Positions 1 to 8,512 of a stretch of 54,878 nucleotides of DNA are shown one piece after another. Made by a program: the position numbers and the translations under genes. The notes beneath the pieces are model-generated. The model was not told the origin of the DNA. It searched no databases and saw only the letters and a program-made list of their open reading frames with translations. The stretch is from CAZYWA01 sp964650975 [NCBI: uncultured bacterium]. Its GTDB lineage: Bacteria > JADJOY01. Every line of letters begins with the position of its first letter. Within the stretch, counting starts at the first letter, position 1. Location: contig CAZYWA010000003.1 of NCBI GenBank assembly GCA_964650975.1, positions 1-54,878 on the forward strand, given 5' to 3'.

Positions 1-604
1 CGAAACCGCCGATCAGGTCCCAGGCCGGGCGTGGCAGTGCGTCCAGATCGCGGATCGTGTCACGCTCCGCGGTGCGGCGGATGGCACCCGCCTGTCGAAA
101 CAGGATGCCGGGCACCTCGTCGAGCGGGCGCTCGCCGCGCGCGCTCGCGACCAGATCGCGCACCGTGTATTCGGCCTCGCCGATGACCGCGACCTCGGCG
201 TGCGCCTCCTCGAGGGATCGCTCGGGCAGCGCCGTGACGTGGATGCCGCCGATCCAGACGGGGACCGTGGGCCGCTGGCGCCGCACCCGCTCCGAGAGCT
301 CGATCACCCGGCTGAAGCCCGGGGTCTTGGCGCCGAATCCGACGAAGAGCGGTGCGGGGCGATGATCGAGCGCCGCGGCCATGCTGGGCCACGCGTCGGG
401 CTCGACCGCCTCGTCCACGATCACCGCCTCGACGCCCACCGCGCGCAAGCTGGCCGCGAGCATCGCCAACCCGTAGGGCGGCGATTGCGTGCTGAAGGGA
501 CCGGTTTCGACGAGCAGCGCCCAGTCCGGGCTACCCGCCGAGCCGCGCGTCGGGTGCCTGCCCTCGGCGGCGGGCCAAGCGTCGACTCCGGATGAGATGT
601 CCAA
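1..604 (-). CDS. B12-binding domain radical SAM protein, N-terminal part (gene runs off the left edge)
   Basis: On the minus strand an open frame encodes a Rossmann-like cobalamin-binding domain. It begins with WALLVETGPFSTQSPPYGL and passes through VWIGGIHVTALPE to DLDALPRPAWDLIGGF at the window edge. The (I)RDLDALP.PAWDL segment is the usual linker between the B12-binding domain and the radical SAM barrel in this family. The CxxxCxxC cluster motif should lie just outside the window, so the radical SAM assignment is inferred from the linker. There is no in-frame ATG before the domain; a TTG at 604 is the first plausible start after an in-frame TAG, and the start is uncertain. Members are methyltransferases or C-C bond-forming enzymes; the substrate cannot be told. 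A different frame between 605 and about 680 also reads open, so a frameshifted or longer N-terminus is possible. Confidence 0.7.
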   Translation of the reverse strand, partial: MDISSGVDAWPAAEGRHPTRGSAGSPDWALLVETGPFSTQSPPYGLAMLAASLRAVGVEAVIVDEAVEPDAWPSMAAALDHRPAPLFVGFGAKTPGFSRVIELSERVRRQRPTVPVWIGGIHVTALPERSLEEAHAEVAVIGEAEYTVRDLVASARGERPLDEVPGILFRQAGAIRRTAERDTIRDLDALPRPAWDLIGGF

Positions 605-837
605 CGCTCGAAGGTTCCCGCGAAAAACGGGTCTCGTTCTCCGTAGGGAGAAAACCGAAGGAGGGGTGGCTGCATTCTACATGTGCTGCTCCGGTGCCGC
701 ACGCCGGCGGAATGGCGCCGGCCCGACCAGCCCGCCGTCGCGAGTTCCGGGTGGCCGCCGGGTGCGCTAGATAGACGGGTCGCGAGGCAGCGACGGCGCG
801 ACGCCGGCCAACCGAGCAACCAACCGCGGGAGGGTTC

Positions 838-2061
838 ATGAGCAAGGTCGTGGTACTGGGCGGTTGCGGTGCGGTGGGCAGTGTCGCGGTGAAGACGCTC
901 GCCATGCAGGACGCGTTTACGAAGGTGGTGATCGGCGACATGAACGAGCCGCGCGCGAACGAGATCGGCCGCGAGGTGGGAAACGGCAAGGTGAGCTTCG
1001 TACCGGTCGACGCCGGCAACACCGAGAGCGTCAAGAAGGTCATCGCCGACGCCGACTACGTGCTCAACTGCGTCGGCCCGTTCTACAAGACCGTGAAGAC
1101 GGTGCTCGGCGCCGTGATCGAATCGAGGAAGCACTACGTCGACATCTGCGACGACGTCGACGTGACCCTCGACATCCTGAAGCTCGACGCCGAGGCGAAA
1201 CGGGCCGGCATCACCGCGGTGATCGGCATGGGCGCTTCACCGGGCGCCACCAACTTGCTGGCGAAATACATCGCCGAGACCCAGCTCGACGAGTCCGATT
1301 CGGTCGACATCTACCACTGCCATGGCGGCGAGCCGATCGAGGGGCCCGGTGTCATCGGGCACCGGTTCCATTGCATGAGCATCGACATCCCGATGTTCCT
1401 CGACGGCAAGCTCACCTACGTGAAGTACTTCGAGCCCGACGGCGTGGCGCTCCGCGAGACCTTCGATTTCCCCAACCTCGGGCCGGTGCCGGTGTTCCCG
1501 TATCCGCATCCCGAGCAGGTGACGCTGCCGCGCTACCTGAAGGTCCGCCAGGTCACCAACAAGGGCTCGGTGATCCCCATCGAGTACTACAACCTGACCG
1601 GCGAGATGTGCCGATTGGGTCTCTCGAGCCGCGAGCCGCTCGACGTCGCCGGCCAGAAGGTGGTGCCCTACGACTTCGCGGTGTCGTTCCTGATCCGCGA
1701 GCGCGACCGAATCCTGCGCGAGAGCCAGTTCGGCTCGCAGCGCGGCTGCATGACGGTCGCGGTCAAGGGCCGGAAGAGCGGAAAGCCGGTGGAGGTGCGG
1801 GTGCACATGTTCTCGGGCTCGAGCGCTCTGGGCGAGGGGACCGGCGTCCCTGCGGCGATCGGCGTGATGCTCCTGGCCGACGGCAAGATTCCCACCCGCG
1901 GCGCCTTGCCCCCGGAAGCCTGCATCGACCCCAACGACTTTCTCGCCACGGCCATGCCCGTGATGATGGCGCGCGCCGGAGGCAAGGCCGAGAAGCGCGA
2001 AGCGTCGATCGTCTTCGAGACCATCCAGGCCGACGGCTCGGTGTCGAAGATGGAGCTGTGA
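838..2061 (+). CDS. Saccharopine dehydrogenase-like NAD(P)-dependent oxidoreductase
   Basis: The protein has 407 aa. The N-terminus VVVLGGCGAVGSVAVKTLA is a Rossmann glycine-rich nucleotide-binding loop (GxxGxxG type). It is followed by ADYVLNCVGPFYK and HYVDICDDVD, hallmarks of the saccharopine dehydrogenase / lysine 6-dehydrogenase NAD(P)-binding family. GMGASPGATNLLAKY marks entry into the C-terminal substrate domain. The ATG at 838 follows GGGAGG. The gene is followed after 31 bp by an FGGY kinase in the same direction, so the two probably share a transcript. The family covers lysine, homospermidine and other amine or enoyl substrates, and the true substrate is unknown; pairing with a sugar kinase suggests a role outside lysine biosynthesis. 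Confidence 0.82.
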   Translation: MSKVVVLGGCGAVGSVAVKTLAMQDAFTKVVIGDMNEPRANEIGREVGNGKVSFVPVDAGNTESVKKVIADADYVLNCVGPFYKTVKTVLGAVIESRKHYVDICDDVDVTLDILKLDAEAKRAGITAVIGMGASPGATNLLAKYIAETQLDESDSVDIYHCHGGEPIEGPGVIGHRFHCMSIDIPMFLDGKLTYVKYFEPDGVALRETFDFPNLGPVPVFPYPHPEQVTLPRYLKVRQVTNKGSVIPIEYYNLTGEMCRLGLSSREPLDVAGQKVVPYDFAVSFLIRERDRILRESQFGSQRGCMTVAVKGRKSGKPVEVRVHMFSGSSALGEGTGVPAAIGVMLLADGKIPTRGALPPEACIDPNDFLATAMPVMMARAGGKAEKREASIVFETIQADGSVSKMEL

Positions 2062-2092
2062 GCGGCGGTCCGCGTCTCACACCGAGGCGAAC

Positions 2093-3712
2093 GTGAGCGC
2101 AGAAGCGAGCGCGAGCGGCGTACCCGCCGCCCTGGCGCAGGATGGCCGCTGCATCCTGGCGGTCGACCATGGCACGTCCGGCATCAAGGTCGCGCTGGTG
2201 AGCGCGCGGGGCGCGATCGTCGACTCCGACTACGAGCGAACCGGAATCCGCTTCCTGCCGGGAGGGGGTGCCGAGCAGGATCCCGAGGAATGGTGGCAGG
2301 CGCTCCTCACGGCCGCGCGGCGGATGCTGGCGCGGCGCGCCTCGCCGCGCGAGAAGCTCGGCGCCGTGTGCGTCTCGAGCATCTTCTCGAGCACCGTCGC
2401 GGTGGATGCCGACGGGCACCACTTGATGCCCGCGCTCACCTGGATGGATTCGCGTGGCGCGCCGCACGTGAAGCGGATCATGGGCGGATTCCCCAGCGTC
2501 CTGGGCTACAACATCCCGCGCGCCATCCGGTGGATCCGGAAGACCGCCGGCGCGCCGGCGCTCTCCGGCAAGGACGACATCGCCCACGTGCTGCTGGTAC
2601 AGCACGAGCATCCGGAGATCTACGCGCGCACGCGTTATTTCTTGCCGAGCAAGGACTACCTGAACGCCCGGCTCACGGGGGTGCTCGCATCCTCGCCGGA
2701 CGCGATGCACCTCTTCTGGTCGACCGACGCGCGCGATCCGCGGCGCATCGTCTACGACGATCAGCTGATCGGCATGCTGGGCATCGATCGCGACAAGCTG
2801 CCGCCGATGGTGCCGGCGACGCAGATCGTGGGCCTGCTCCTGCCCGAGGTGGCCGACACGCTCGGCCTCGAGCGCTCGACGCCGGTGGTGAGCGGCTCGG
2901 CCGATCACCAGTGCGCGCTCATCGGCTCGGGCGCGGTGCGCGACTTCGACGGGCACCTCTACATCGGCACTTCGTCGTGGATCGAATGTCTGGTGCCCTT
3001 CCAGAAGACCGACGTGATCCACTCGATCGCGTCCTTTCCGGCGGCGATCCCCGGCAAATACCAGTGCCTGAACGAGCAGGACCTGGCCGGCGGCGCGCTG
3101 AGCTTCCTGGCCGAGAACATCCTCTTCCGGCGTCATGCGATCACCGGCATTCCGGCGCCCGCGGATCCCTACGGGCTGGTGAACGAGATCGCGGCGCAGG
3201 TTCCGCCGGGATCGCACAAGGTGATCTTCACGCCGTGGCTCAACGGCGAGCGCACGCCGGTCGACGACATCCACGTGCGCGGCGGGTTCCACAACCTCTC
3301 CACCACCACGACCCTCGAGGACATGGTGCGCGCGGTGCTGGAGGGTGTCGCGTACAACACCCGCTGGAGCCTCAAGTACGTGGAGAAGTTCGTCGGTCAG
3401 CCGCTCGAGCCGCTGCGGCTGATCGGCGGTGGCGCCATGTCGCCGCTCTGGTGCCAGATCTTCGCGGACGTGCTTGATCGCGAGATCCAGACCGTGCGCG
3501 ACCCGCGCCAGGCGAACGCCCGTGGCGCCGCGTTCCTCGCCGCGATCGGGCTCGGATGGATCCGGTTCGACGAGATTCCCGGGCTGGTGCCGATCGAGAG
3601 CACCTATCGGCCGAATCGCGCGAATCGTGCGATTTACGACGAGCTCTACGAGGTCTTCACGCGGATTTATCCGGCCACGCGCTCGATCTACCAGCGGCTG
3701 AATCGCGACTGA
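2093..3712 (+). CDS. FGGY-family carbohydrate kinase (xylulokinase-like)
   Basis: The protein has 539 aa and starts at GTG 2093, with GAGG about 8 nt upstream. The N-terminal ATPase lobe opens with ILAVDHGTSGIKVALV, the FGGY phosphate-1 motif (DxGTxx). The C-terminal lobe carries RLIGGGAMSPLWCQIFADVLD and ANARGAAFLAA, matching the adenosine and FGGY signature-2 region (GGGxxSxxWxQ). The length is typical of xylulokinase, glycerol kinase and ribulokinase. It presumably phosphorylates a ketose or polyol using ATP in the cytosol. Its 3' end overlaps the convergent DUF1501 gene by 56 bp. The subfamily and substrate are not assignable from sequence alone. Confidence 0.85.
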   Translation: MSAEASASGVPAALAQDGRCILAVDHGTSGIKVALVSARGAIVDSDYERTGIRFLPGGGAEQDPEEWWQALLTAARRMLARRASPREKLGAVCVSSIFSSTVAVDADGHHLMPALTWMDSRGAPHVKRIMGGFPSVLGYNIPRAIRWIRKTAGAPALSGKDDIAHVLLVQHEHPEIYARTRYFLPSKDYLNARLTGVLASSPDAMHLFWSTDARDPRRIVYDDQLIGMLGIDRDKLPPMVPATQIVGLLLPEVADTLGLERSTPVVSGSADHQCALIGSGAVRDFDGHLYIGTSSWIECLVPFQKTDVIHSIASFPAAIPGKYQCLNEQDLAGGALSFLAENILFRRHAITGIPAPADPYGLVNEIAAQVPPGSHKVIFTPWLNGERTPVDDIHVRGGFHNLSTTTTLEDMVRAVLEGVAYNTRWSLKYVEKFVGQPLEPLRLIGGGAMSPLWCQIFADVLDREIQTVRDPRQANARGAAFLAAIGLGWIRFDEIPGLVPIESTYRPNRANRAIYDELYEVFTRIYPATRSIYQRLNRD

Positions 3713-4913
3713 GCGGCGTCGCGATCAAGCCGTCGGCGGCGGCGATCCGTTCGCTGCCCGGGAACACGGTGCGGTCGAGCGGCGCGGCGGCGACGCCGAG
3801 ATGGTCGCGCAGCACGCCTTTCAGGACACCACGCAGATCGGTGGTGGGCCGCAAGTCGCGCCCCTCGTAGAGCGCCGACGCGCCGAGCCCCGGCCAGTCG
3901 GCGAGCACGCGGCCGCCGTTCACGGCGCCGCCGGCCAGCAGCGCGCACGTGGCGGTGCCGTGGTCGGTGCCGCGGCTGCCGTTGGGCTTGACCGTGCGGC
4001 CGAACTCGCTCACGACCGCGACCAGGGTCCGGCTCCAGGCCTTGCCGGCCTGCGACTTCAACCCGCCGAGCGCACCGTCGAGAAGCGCCAGCCTCGAGGC
4101 GAGCGGTCCTTTCACCGTTCCTTGATCGGCGTGGGTGTCCCAGCCTCCCGCCTCGAGCACCGCGACGGCGGGACCTTGCGGCGTCGCCAGGAAGCGGCCC
4201 GCGGCTTCCGCGAGATCGCGGAGCGCCGTGGCTCCGCGAACGGGGCCGGTCATGTCGCCGCCGCTCGCTCCGGCCATGTCCTCGGTGCCGAGCGCTCGCT
4301 CGAGCACGCCGGCGAAGAGCGGGTCCGGTGCGTAGAGCTCGCGCAGCCGCTCGACCAGGACCGGATCAAGATCGGGGAGCGGATCGGGAGCCCAGGTCTC
4401 GAACGGATGATCGCCGCGCGCCGAGAGCGGCAACGCGCTGCCCAGCACCAGTGCCGAGCCGGGGCTCTTGGCGGTGAGCGCTCGATTGAGCCAGCCAGTC
4501 GCGAGCTTGTGGGGCCGTGTGCCGCCGCCTTCGAGCAGGTCCTGCGCGTCGAAGTGAGATCGCTCGCGATAGGCCGTCGCCACGGCTTGCACCGGTAGGA
4601 GCTGACGAGCGCCGTACCAGCTCGCGAGGGTTCCCAGGTGAGGGTGGAGCGCGAAGACGTCGTCGAGCTTGTGCAGCCCGTCCTCGCCGGTGAGCGCCAA
4701 GGCACCGCGCGCGCTCGCGTAGGCCGGGTCGCCGCGTGGAACGACCACCGCGAGCCCGTCCCAGCCACCGCGCAGGATCACCAGCACCAGCCGGGCACGG
4801 TCGTCGCCGCCTATCGCCGCCAGCGCCAGACGAGCGCCCGGCAGCGCGGCGGCCCCGGTGAAGGCGAGGGTTTTGAGTAGCGACCGCCGGGTGAGCCGAA
4901 ATGCTGGATCCAT
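3657..4913 (-). CDS. DUF1501 protein with Tat signal
   Basis: The protein has 418 aa. The N-terminus TRRSLLKTLAFTGAAALPG is a twin-arginine signal with a hydrophobic core, so it is exported folded. The body has family hallmarks LVLVILRGGWDGL near the N-terminus, SEFGRTVKPNGSRGTDHG in the middle and GGWDTHADQG; the last two form the DUF1501 metal/sulfatase-like core. It lies 4 bp downstream of the DUF1800 gene, a pairing common across many phyla and thought to act on the cell surface. The function is unknown. The 3' end overlaps the convergent kinase gene. Confidence 0.85.
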   Translation of the reverse strand: MDPAFRLTRRSLLKTLAFTGAAALPGARLALAAIGGDDRARLVLVILRGGWDGLAVVVPRGDPAYASARGALALTGEDGLHKLDDVFALHPHLGTLASWYGARQLLPVQAVATAYRERSHFDAQDLLEGGGTRPHKLATGWLNRALTAKSPGSALVLGSALPLSARGDHPFETWAPDPLPDLDPVLVERLRELYAPDPLFAGVLERALGTEDMAGASGGDMTGPVRGATALRDLAEAAGRFLATPQGPAVAVLEAGGWDTHADQGTVKGPLASRLALLDGALGGLKSQAGKAWSRTLVAVVSEFGRTVKPNGSRGTDHGTATCALLAGGAVNGGRVLADWPGLGASALYEGRDLRPTTDLRGVLKGVLRDHLGVAAAPLDRTVFPGSERIAAADGLIATPLSRDSAAGRSSAWPDKSA

Positions 4914-4917
4914 CGAG

Positions 4918-6285
4918 TCACCTCCGCAGGAACGCCGGGCTCGCCATCGACAGGGTGAGCGCTTGCACGGCGCTCTCCGCGCGGCTCACCGCGAAGCGCA
5001 GCGGGTCGTCGGCCAAAGGGCCCAAGCTCTGCTCCACGAGCACGTCGGGCGGATGTCCGGGAGCCACATGCCGTGCGACTTGCTGCGCCCATTCGACCCG
5101 TTTGAGCAGTGCGTCCGCTCCGCTCCACGGCGCCGCCACGTCGGGCCAGCCCGCGGGCGATCCCGGCGTGTAGACCGGCTGGCCCATGAGCTTGAGCCCG
5201 CCGCTCAGAGCCTGCGGGCGCTGCGGCACGAAATCGAACGCGCGCATGCACGCGATCGCGAACTCGTGCGGCGTCTTGAGCTTGGACGGGTGAGTCGTCT
5301 GCAGACGCTCGTCGTCGATGAGCGCGCCATAGACCGACGGCAAGTGTCCGTCGGTCTCGCGGTAACGCTTGGCGAGCGTGGCGACGAGATCGTCGGGTGG
5401 GTCGTCGGCCAGGAAATGCCGAGCGAGCTTGCGTGCCAGGAACGTGGCGGTGCTGGGGTGGCGCGCCAGATCGGTGAGCACGGCCTGCGGTTGCGCCTGG
5501 CCCTCCTGATCGTAGGCGTTTCCGAGCACTGTCGCCGTCCCCGGCTCGTGGGCGTTCTCCCGGAAGAGAAACGCGCCCGGTGTTCCCTGGCGTCGTGGCC
5601 CCGCGCCACCTCCCACCGACCAGCCGGTGAGCACGCGAGCGAAGCTGGTGACGTCGGTCTGCGAGTAGCCGCCGCCGACGCCGAGCGTGTGCAGCTCCAG
5701 GATCTCGCGAGCGAGGTTTTCGTTGAGCCCGAGATCGCGATCGCGGAACTGCTTGGCGCGCCGGGCGAGCACCGAGTGCGGCCCGACCGACACCTGATTG
5801 TCGAGGTAGAGCACCATCGCCGGATGGCTCACCGCGCTCCGCAGCAGATCGGCGAAATGGCCGGTGACGTGAGGACGAATCGCTTCCTGCTCGAAAGGTC
5901 CCACCATCGCCGCCAGGAATTTCTTGTCGGCCGAGATTGCGAAGTGGTTGCTCCAGAAGTGGACCAGCCGCTCGCGAAACGGCTGCGTGGTCTCGGTCGC
6001 GGCGCGGTACCGGGCGGCCACGAAGCGCTGGTAGTGAGGCTGGACGACGGCCTTGAGGCGCTCGACCGGATCGCCGGCTTTCTTGGCGTCGCGAAGCTCT
6101 TCCAGCTCCGCGCCGACGTCGGTGGTGCGAGGGAGTCCGGCGAGCGACGCCGGCGTGACGATGTCGGGCGCCAGCTGCGCCTTGAGCCAATGCACCGGGT
6201 CGGCCGCGATCGCTTGGAGCTCCCCGGGCCGGGGCCCGAGCCCGAAGCGGTGCGCGACCAGCGCAGCCTGATAGGTGATCGTCAT
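4918..6285 (-). CDS. DUF1800 protein
   Basis: The protein has 455 aa from the ATG at 6285, preceded by GAGGA. The open frame extends to 6450, but the extra residues look non-coding and would overlap the divergent esterase gene. The family starts with a helix such as QAALVAHRFGLGPRPGEL (usual xHxLxRxxFGP pattern). It contains RERLVHFWSNHFAIS and ENLAREILELHTLGVGGGYSQTDV, diagnostic of DUF1800. It is the upstream partner of the DUF1501 gene (4-bp gap), presumably one operon. No clear signal peptide is seen with the chosen start. The biochemical role is unknown. Confidence 0.85.
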   Translation of the reverse strand: MTITYQAALVAHRFGLGPRPGELQAIAADPVHWLKAQLAPDIVTPASLAGLPRTTDVGAELEELRDAKKAGDPVERLKAVVQPHYQRFVAARYRAATETTQPFRERLVHFWSNHFAISADKKFLAAMVGPFEQEAIRPHVTGHFADLLRSAVSHPAMVLYLDNQVSVGPHSVLARRAKQFRDRDLGLNENLAREILELHTLGVGGGYSQTDVTSFARVLTGWSVGGGAGPRRQGTPGAFLFRENAHEPGTATVLGNAYDQEGQAQPQAVLTDLARHPSTATFLARKLARHFLADDPPDDLVATLAKRYRETDGHLPSVYGALIDDERLQTTHPSKLKTPHEFAIACMRAFDFVPQRPQALSGGLKLMGQPVYTPGSPAGWPDVAAPWSGADALLKRVEWAQQVARHVAPGHPPDVLVEQSLGPLADDPLRFAVSRAESAVQALTLSMASPAFLRR

Positions 6286-6389
6286 CGAGCCGTCCTCGGC
6301 TGCTGCCATGGGTTGGACCGGCGCCGTACCGTGAAGGTTAAGAGCCTCTTGGAGCGCGTGCCTCAACCATGCGATGAATTGTCTCGACC

Positions 6390-7442
6390 ATGATGCAGCA
6401 TTCACGAAGGCTGACCAGCGCGTTGGTAGCAGCGCTCGCATTCGCGGCATGTGCTGCGTGCGGCGGCTCGGCCGGCGGCTCCTCCAGGTTCGTGCCGACC
6501 GACCCGGCGGTCGCGGGTCGCTATGCCGTGGTCGAGGGGACCGCCGAGCTCACCGTCGCCGGTTTCGGCACGTACGGAGCGCAGACCTACCTGCCTGCGG
6601 CGGTCGGGAGCGACGGGGGCACGGGCGCGACGCCTCCGGCACGGATGCCCGGCATCGTGTTGTCGAACGGCCTGGCCTCCCCGGGATCGGCCATGAGCTG
6701 GATCTCACGCCATCTCGCCAGTCATGGCTACGTCGTGCTCACGTTCACGCCGGCCAACACGCTTTCGCTCGACATGACCGAGTGGGCGGCCGGATTCCAG
6801 GGCGGCTTCGATGCGCTTCTTGGTGAGAGCTCGGACTCCGTCGGAGCGCTCGCCGGACGGGCGGACCCGGCGCGGATCGGCGCGGTGGCGCTCTCGGCGG
6901 GAGGCGCTGGAGCGATCGAGGCCGCCGGAAAGGACGCACGGGTGGCCGCGGTGGTCGCGTTCGCACCTGGGATCAACGATCTGGGCCGCTTCCTCTTCAA
7001 GGAGACGATCGACGCTTCCGCGCACGTCACGGCGCCCACGCAGATCCAGGTGGGCACCGAGGATTGCCTGGTGAATCCGCGCCCGCCGAGCCTGCTCGCG
7101 TTCACCAACCTCGGGCACACTAGCGTCGAGACGTACTACGACGCGATTCCTGCGCGGCGGCAGTTCCTGGAGATCGCCGGAGCCAATCACCTCGACTACA
7201 TGGACGAAGCGGCGGCGCAGCTCGCGGTCGAGTTGCTGGTCGACGCGATCCCGATCGACTGCGCGGCCAAGATCCCGACGGCCACGCAACACACCATCGC
7301 GCAGAAGTACGCGACGATGTGGCTCGACACCTACGTCTATGGCACCGGCGCATGGCAGGACTCGCTCTTCGGCGCGGGCGTCGCCGCCGACCTGACGGCG
7401 GGAGTCCTCACGCGAGTCCGGAGCGATCCGCCGTCCCCCTAG
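6390..7442 (+). CDS. Exported alpha/beta-hydrolase (cutinase/PET-hydrolase-like esterase)
   Basis: The protein has 350 aa. The N-terminus has a hydrophobic stretch ending LAFAACAACGG, a lipoprotein-type signal (Cys in a lipobox-like context). The fold follows the dienelactone hydrolase / polyester hydrolase pattern: PGIVLSNGLASPGSAM gives the oxyanion region, and VALSAGGAGA is the nucleophile elbow with Ser in A-x-S-x-G-G rather than the canonical G-x-S-x-G. VGTEDCLVNP carries the Asp and GANHLDYMD the His. The target is probably an ester or triacylglycerol in the envelope or medium. Two consecutive ATGs at 6390 and 6393 could both serve. It is divergent from the DUF1800 gene across about 100 bp. 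Confidence 0.75.
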   Translation: MMQHSRRLTSALVAALAFAACAACGGSAGGSSRFVPTDPAVAGRYAVVEGTAELTVAGFGTYGAQTYLPAAVGSDGGTGATPPARMPGIVLSNGLASPGSAMSWISRHLASHGYVVLTFTPANTLSLDMTEWAAGFQGGFDALLGESSDSVGALAGRADPARIGAVALSAGGAGAIEAAGKDARVAAVVAFAPGINDLGRFLFKETIDASAHVTAPTQIQVGTEDCLVNPRPPSLLAFTNLGHTSVETYYDAIPARRQFLEIAGANHLDYMDEAAAQLAVELLVDAIPIDCAAKIPTATQHTIAQKYATMWLDTYVYGTGAWQDSLFGAGVAADLTAGVLTRVRSDPPSP

Positions 7443-7454
7443 CGCCTCCGCGGT

Positions 7455-8426
7455 TCAGCGCTCCTGGAACGCCGGTAGAACGTGTTCCGCCAGCGCCTGG
7501 AGGGCGGCGAGCACGTCCGCCGCGGTGGAGCCCGAGATGCCCATGCGCAGCTCGTCGGCCCCGAGTGCCTGATAGGCGCGCGCGCGCCGCACGATCTCCT
7601 CCGGATCGGAGATCGAGACGCCTCCCTCGGGTGTCACGGCATGATGGATCCGCTTCGCTGGATCCGCTTGAATCGCGAAGCTCGCGCCCAGGCTGAAGCG
7701 GAATTGGGTCGAGTCGCGCCGGGCGGCGGCGAGCGCCTCGCGAACCCGCGGCACGAGCGTCGCGGCGCGCTCGGCGGTCATGGGACCCGCGATCCAGCCG
7801 TCGCCGATCCGCGCCGCGCGCTCGATGGCGGCGGCGCCGTGCCCGCCCACGTAGATCGGCGGGCAAGGCTTCTGGACGGGGCGCGGCTCCGGATGGACCG
7901 GCGGCAGCGTGTAGAAGCGCCCCTCGAACCCGACGCTGTCGCCAGGGGCCGTCCACAGCGCGCGCAAGAGCGCCACGTGCTCCTCCGCGCGCGCGCCGCG
8001 CTCGTCCCAGGGCATTTGCATGGCCAGTGCTTCCTCGCGAAGCCAGCCGGAGCCGACACCGAGCACCAGCCGTCCGCCCGAGTACACGTCGAGCGTCGCG
8101 AGCATGCGCGCGTGGAGCACCGGATTGCGCAGGGTCAGCACGGAGACGCTGGTTCCGAGGCGCGCGTGCCGGGTGAGGCCCGCCACGAACAGCAGCGTCG
8201 AGAGCTGCTCGTAGCTGGGAGCCATCCAGCGGTTGACCGTGCCGTCGGGCAACGACCGCGGCTTCTCGCCGAGCGGGTAAGGCGATTCGATGCGATCGGG
8301 GACGGCGAGGTGATCGACCGCCCACAGGCTCGCGAAGCCCAGCTGGTCCGCGTCCTGCGCGAAGTCGCGGACGAACTCGGCCGACGCGAGGGGGCCGATG
8401 TGGGGGAGGGTGAGGCCGATGCGCAT
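7455..8426 (-). CDS. LLM-class flavin (F420 or FMN)-dependent oxidoreductase
   Basis: The protein has 323 aa. MRIGLTLPHIGPLAS at the N-terminus, FASLWAVDHLAVP, RLVLGVGSGWLREEA and PPIYVGGHGAAAIERAARIGDGWI are typical of luciferase-like monooxygenases of the F420-dependent type. The start at 8426 (MRIGLTLP) is chosen over an in-frame ATG 30 bp upstream because the family begins directly with this first beta-strand. It acts in the cytosol. The cofactor (F420 or FMN) and substrate are not resolved. It is convergent with the esterase gene (12-bp gap) and divergent from the acyltransferase gene. Confidence 0.85.
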   Translation of the reverse strand: MRIGLTLPHIGPLASAEFVRDFAQDADQLGFASLWAVDHLAVPDRIESPYPLGEKPRSLPDGTVNRWMAPSYEQLSTLLFVAGLTRHARLGTSVSVLTLRNPVLHARMLATLDVYSGGRLVLGVGSGWLREEALAMQMPWDERGARAEEHVALLRALWTAPGDSVGFEGRFYTLPPVHPEPRPVQKPCPPIYVGGHGAAAIERAARIGDGWIAGPMTAERAATLVPRVREALAAARRDSTQFRFSLGASFAIQADPAKRIHHAVTPEGGVSISDPEEIVRRARAYQALGADELRMGISGSTAADVLAALQALAEHVLPAFQER

Positions 8427-8512
8427 GGTCGGGTCCGGCGAGGGCGAGCGAATCATCGCTCCGCTGGCCGCGAAGCTGGAGCGCCGAGCCGGGAGGTCGT
8501 AGTCTCGGTGCG

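Noticed and set aside
493-505. AGGGAC in the radical SAM gene as another copy of the variable-arm hairpin
   Set aside because: Flanks (GTGCTGA and CGGTTTC) are not complementary; chance occurrence of the loop hexamer. The same applies to AGGGAC at about 10610, 22683, 27203 and 30767.
605-837. Alternative coding of the 5' region of the radical SAM gene in another minus-strand frame (MQPPLLRFSPYGE...)
   Set aside because: Third-position composition is not coding-like and the frame does not join the B12-binding domain without a frameshift; treated as leader sequence.
1763-3292. 509-aa minus-strand open frame
   Set aside because: Antisense of the FGGY kinase and the reductase; no family motif.
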